The position numbers and the translations under genes were made by a program. This document shows, piece by piece, positions 6,683-8,175 of a DNA stretch of 8,175 nucleotides. The stretch is from Micrococcales bacterium (GTDB lineage: Bacteria; Actinomycetota; Actinomycetes; Actinomycetales; Dermatophilaceae). Location of the stretch: contig PMJN01000535.1 of NCBI GenBank assembly GCA_003157445.1, positions 1 through 8,175 of the forward strand. Reading direction: 5' to 3'. The stretch's first letter is position 1, and every line of letters starts with the position of its first letter. Below the pieces are notes generated by a model, which did no database searches, was not told the DNA's origin, and saw only the letters and a program-made list of their open reading frames with translations.

Positions 6683-6971
6683 CAAAACCCTTAACCCCAC
6701 CTTGAATGTCCCGACCAGTCTGCCACCGCAAACAACACTGACCACTGCCACGGCCACACCGAATCCGACTTCGGATCACACGACATCAGCTCCCACCACC
6801 GCCAGCACTACGAAGAGCTCCACCACCTCCAGCACGACGACCATGTCAACCGGCACGAAGACATCGACGCTGCCTCCCGTGGTCGTTCTGATGCCTCCGG
6901 TCGGGGTCTCGAAGGTGCCCACAGGTGGCATCAAGACCGGTGACGGGTCCACGGTCAGGGGACAGCGATGA
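6663..6971 (+). CDS. Small Thr/Ser/Pro-rich protein coupled to the sortase gene; start uncertain, possibly truncated
   Basis: The frame ends in a TGA that overlaps the sortase ATG (ATGA), which suggests translational coupling. By my count about 70% of codons end in G or C, rising toward the 3' end, in line with coding. Read from TTG 6663 it gives 102 residues: a Thr/Ser-rich stretch with long runs of T and S at about 40-66, then LPPVVVLMPPVGVSKVPTGG and a basic tail ending RGQR. Low-complexity Thr/Pro stalks are typical of exported, surface-attached proteins, and small secreted proteins with a C-terminal PxGG...TG pattern near class F sortases are something I recall but cannot check. However, no signal peptide or membrane segment is present, and none of the possible starts (TTG 6663, TTG 6702, ATG 6843) has a ribosome binding site. 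It may be a gene that lost its 5' end. No function is assigned. Confidence 0.45.
   Translation: MKGPQIIKTLNPTLNVPTSLPPQTTLTTATATPNPTSDHTTSAPTTASTTKSSTTSSTTTMSTGTKTSTLPPVVVLMPPVGVSKVPTGGIKTGDGSTVRGQR
6957..6962 (+). promoter_or_regulatory. Ribosome binding site of the sortase gene
   Basis: AGGGGA lies inside the end of the Thr-rich frame. Its AGGGG core is six bases before the ATG at 6968, a good spacing that fixes the sortase start and allows initiation independent of the upstream frame. Confidence 0.7.
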
Positions 6972-7525
6972 AGGCCCTACGCCGACTTATCGTGGCCACG
7001 GCATGCGTGGCCCTGCTCACATCCTGCTCCTCGACCTCGACACAGCCGGAGGCAGCTCCGACTGTGTTCACCCCACACCTCAGCAAGTCCGAGCCCGTGC
7101 GCCTGCAGATCCCGGTGATCGGTGTGGACACCTCGCTGATGAAGTTGGGCCTTGACCCCGACGGGACCATGTCGGTTCCTCCCGGAGCCTTTCCCGCGGG
7201 CTGGTACACATTCAGCCCCACACCCGGAGAGATCGGTCCCTCGATCATCTCGGGACACGTGGACTACAACGGGCCGGGCGTGTTCCAGCAACTGCACACG
7301 CTCAAGCCCGGAGACACGGTGACAGTCACCCGCCAAGATGGCTCGACACCGCAGTTCAAGGTGACTCGGGTGCTGACAGTCCCCAAGGCCCAGTTCCCCA
7401 CGAACGTGGTCTACGGGCCCATCGGCTATGCGGGCCTGCGTCTGGTCACCTGTGGCGGGCCATTCGACTCAGCTACCGGCCATTATGTGGACAACATCAT
7501 CGTGTTCACCAGTCTCATGAGCTGA
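6968..7525 (+). CDS. Class F-like sortase (sortase family cysteine transpeptidase) with lipoprotein signal
   Basis: This 185-residue protein begins with KALRRLIVATACVALLTSC, a basic n-region, a hydrophobic core and the lipobox L17-T18-S19-C20, so it is probably a lipoprotein anchored at the outer face of the membrane. The sortase domain spans about residues 43-183. It has VRLQIPVIGVDTSLMKLGLDPDG, GWYTFSPTPGEIGPSIISGHVD with catalytic His97, and LRLVTCGGPFD with catalytic Cys162. Spacing and the GHVD/TCGG contexts fit class F (or E/F) sortases of Actinomycetota, which cleave sorting signals of exported proteins. The usual catalytic Arg on the strand after Cys is not evident: the tail GHYVDNIIVFTSLMS has no Arg. 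No LPXTG-type substrate is visible in the window. Start ATG 6968 has a good AGGGG site and overlaps the stop of the Thr-rich frame. It is convergent with the synthetase gene, with only seven bases between stops. Confidence 0.87.
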   Translation: MKALRRLIVATACVALLTSCSSTSTQPEAAPTVFTPHLSKSEPVRLQIPVIGVDTSLMKLGLDPDGTMSVPPGAFPAGWYTFSPTPGEIGPSIISGHVDYNGPGVFQQLHTLKPGDTVTVTRQDGSTPQFKVTRVLTVPKAQFPTNVVYGPIGYAGLRLVTCGGPFDSATGHYVDNIIVFTSLMS

Positions 7526-7532
7526 GCCCACC

Positions 7533-8175
7533 TCAAATCGTATCGTGCACCGGCTCTCCTATGAGGACGGGCCGCAGTGCCTCCAGCACTGACACATCCT
7601 CGATCGTGCTCGGAACAGTCGGAGAGCCACCATCGGCGATCTGGCGCATGGTCTTGCGTAGCATCTTGCCCGAGCGGGTCTTGGGTAACGCCACGACGAT
7701 GTCGACCAGATGCAACGAGGCGACGGCCCCAACCTCGTCGCGGACCCGCTGGACCAGCTCGGCTTTCAGAGCCTGGACGGCAACCGGCCCGGACACGTCC
7801 ACGCCGGCCTTCAGGACCACCAGCGCCCTGGGTACCTGCCCCTTGAGCTGGTCGGCCACCCCGATAACAGCGCACTCGGCAACAGAGGGGTGACCTGCCA
7901 GTGCCGCCTCAAGCGACCCGGTGGAAAGGCGATGTCCAGCCACATTCAGCACGTCGTCGGTACGACCCATGACGTAGAGGTACCCGTCTTCATCCAAGTA
8001 ACCGCCGTCCCCTGTCAGGTAGAAGCCCTTGTGCGCGGCCAGGTACCCCGATACGTAGCGGTCGTCGTCACGCCACAACGTGGGCAACGTGCCGGGCGGC
8101 ATCGGGAGCTTGATGCAGATAGCCCCTTCGACCCCAGGCTCCACCGGCTGCCCGTGCTCGTCCAGGACCCGCACG
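7533..8175 (-). CDS. Propionyl-CoA/acetyl-CoA synthetase (PrpE/ACSS3-like), C-terminal part; 5' end beyond window
   Basis: About 213 residues are visible, running from the right edge to a TGA at 7533-7535; the family is usually near 620-650 residues, so this is about the last third. It contains YLTGDGGYLDEDGYLYVMGR, the adenylate-forming TGD and GR motifs at the hinge, then DDVLNVAGHRLSTG and HPSVAECAVIGVADQLKGQ in the mobile C-terminal domain. It ends with LPKTRSGKMLRKTMR, whose SGK lysine (codon 7665-7667) catalyses acyl-adenylate formation. The NVAGHRLSTG wording favours propionyl-CoA synthetases over acetyl-CoA synthetases (commonly NVSGHRLGT). The enzyme would activate a short-chain acid with ATP and CoA in the cytosol, and that lysine is a known acetylation control point in the family. 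The reading frame continues past the edge, so the apparent GTG near 8174 is not the start. No link to the amine pathway is evident. Confidence 0.88.
   Translation of the reverse strand, partial: VRVLDEHGQPVEPGVEGAICIKLPMPPGTLPTLWRDDDRYVSGYLAAHKGFYLTGDGGYLDEDGYLYVMGRTDDVLNVAGHRLSTGSLEAALAGHPSVAECAVIGVADQLKGQVPRALVVLKAGVDVSGPVAVQALKAELVQRVRDEVGAVASLHLVDIVVALPKTRSGKMLRKTMRQIADGGSPTVPSTIEDVSVLEALRPVLIGEPVHDTI

Noticed and set aside
7503..7560. Bidirectional terminator between the convergent sortase and synthetase genes
   Set aside because: Only seven bases separate the two stops, and I found no convincing inverted repeat there or in the adjacent coding ends.

Overview
The window looks like chromosomal DNA of a high-GC Gram-positive bacterium (Actinomycetota). 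Codons end mostly in G or C, GTG starts are frequent, genes are tightly packed, and the gene content fits: a PuuB-like FAD amine oxidase, an actinobacterial-type aminobutyraldehyde dehydrogenase and a class F-like sortase. I cannot name a genus. No RNA gene, CRISPR array, replication origin or intact transposase was seen.

Layout. Positions 1-2910 (minus strand) hold an aldehyde dehydrogenase gene followed by a PuuB-like FAD oxidoreductase gene that runs off the left edge. Positions 2911-3082 are a divergent promoter region. Positions 3083-6651 (plus strand) hold an Lrp/AsnC regulator, a 259-base gap rich in inverted repeats, a class III aminotransferase, and 10 bases later a second PuuB-like FAD oxidoreductase. 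Positions 6663-7525 hold a Thr/Pro-rich reading frame whose stop overlaps the start of a lipoprotein-type sortase (ATGA). Positions 7533-8175 (minus strand, convergent) hold the C-terminal third of a propionyl-CoA/acetyl-CoA synthetase whose start lies beyond the right edge.

How the genes fit together. Positions 1-6651 read as a polyamine (putrescine-like diamine) catabolic locus. The aminotransferase, or an FAD oxidase acting on a gamma-glutamylated amine, would produce an aminoaldehyde, and the dehydrogenase would oxidise it to GABA or a related acid. The Lrp/AsnC protein sits between the two transcription units and is the obvious candidate regulator of both. The substrate is inferred from family resemblance and context; no glutamylpolyamine synthetase, transporter or GABA aminotransferase is visible here. 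The sortase and synthetase genes appear unrelated to this pathway.

The least ordinary parts are: two copies of a 28-base hairpin-forming repeat in front of the aminotransferase gene, resembling ends of IS200/IS605-type elements and carrying an anti-Shine-Dalgarno-like CCTCC; two strong palindromes between those copies; a sortase with no Arg after its catalytic Cys; and a Thr-rich partner frame without an export signal.
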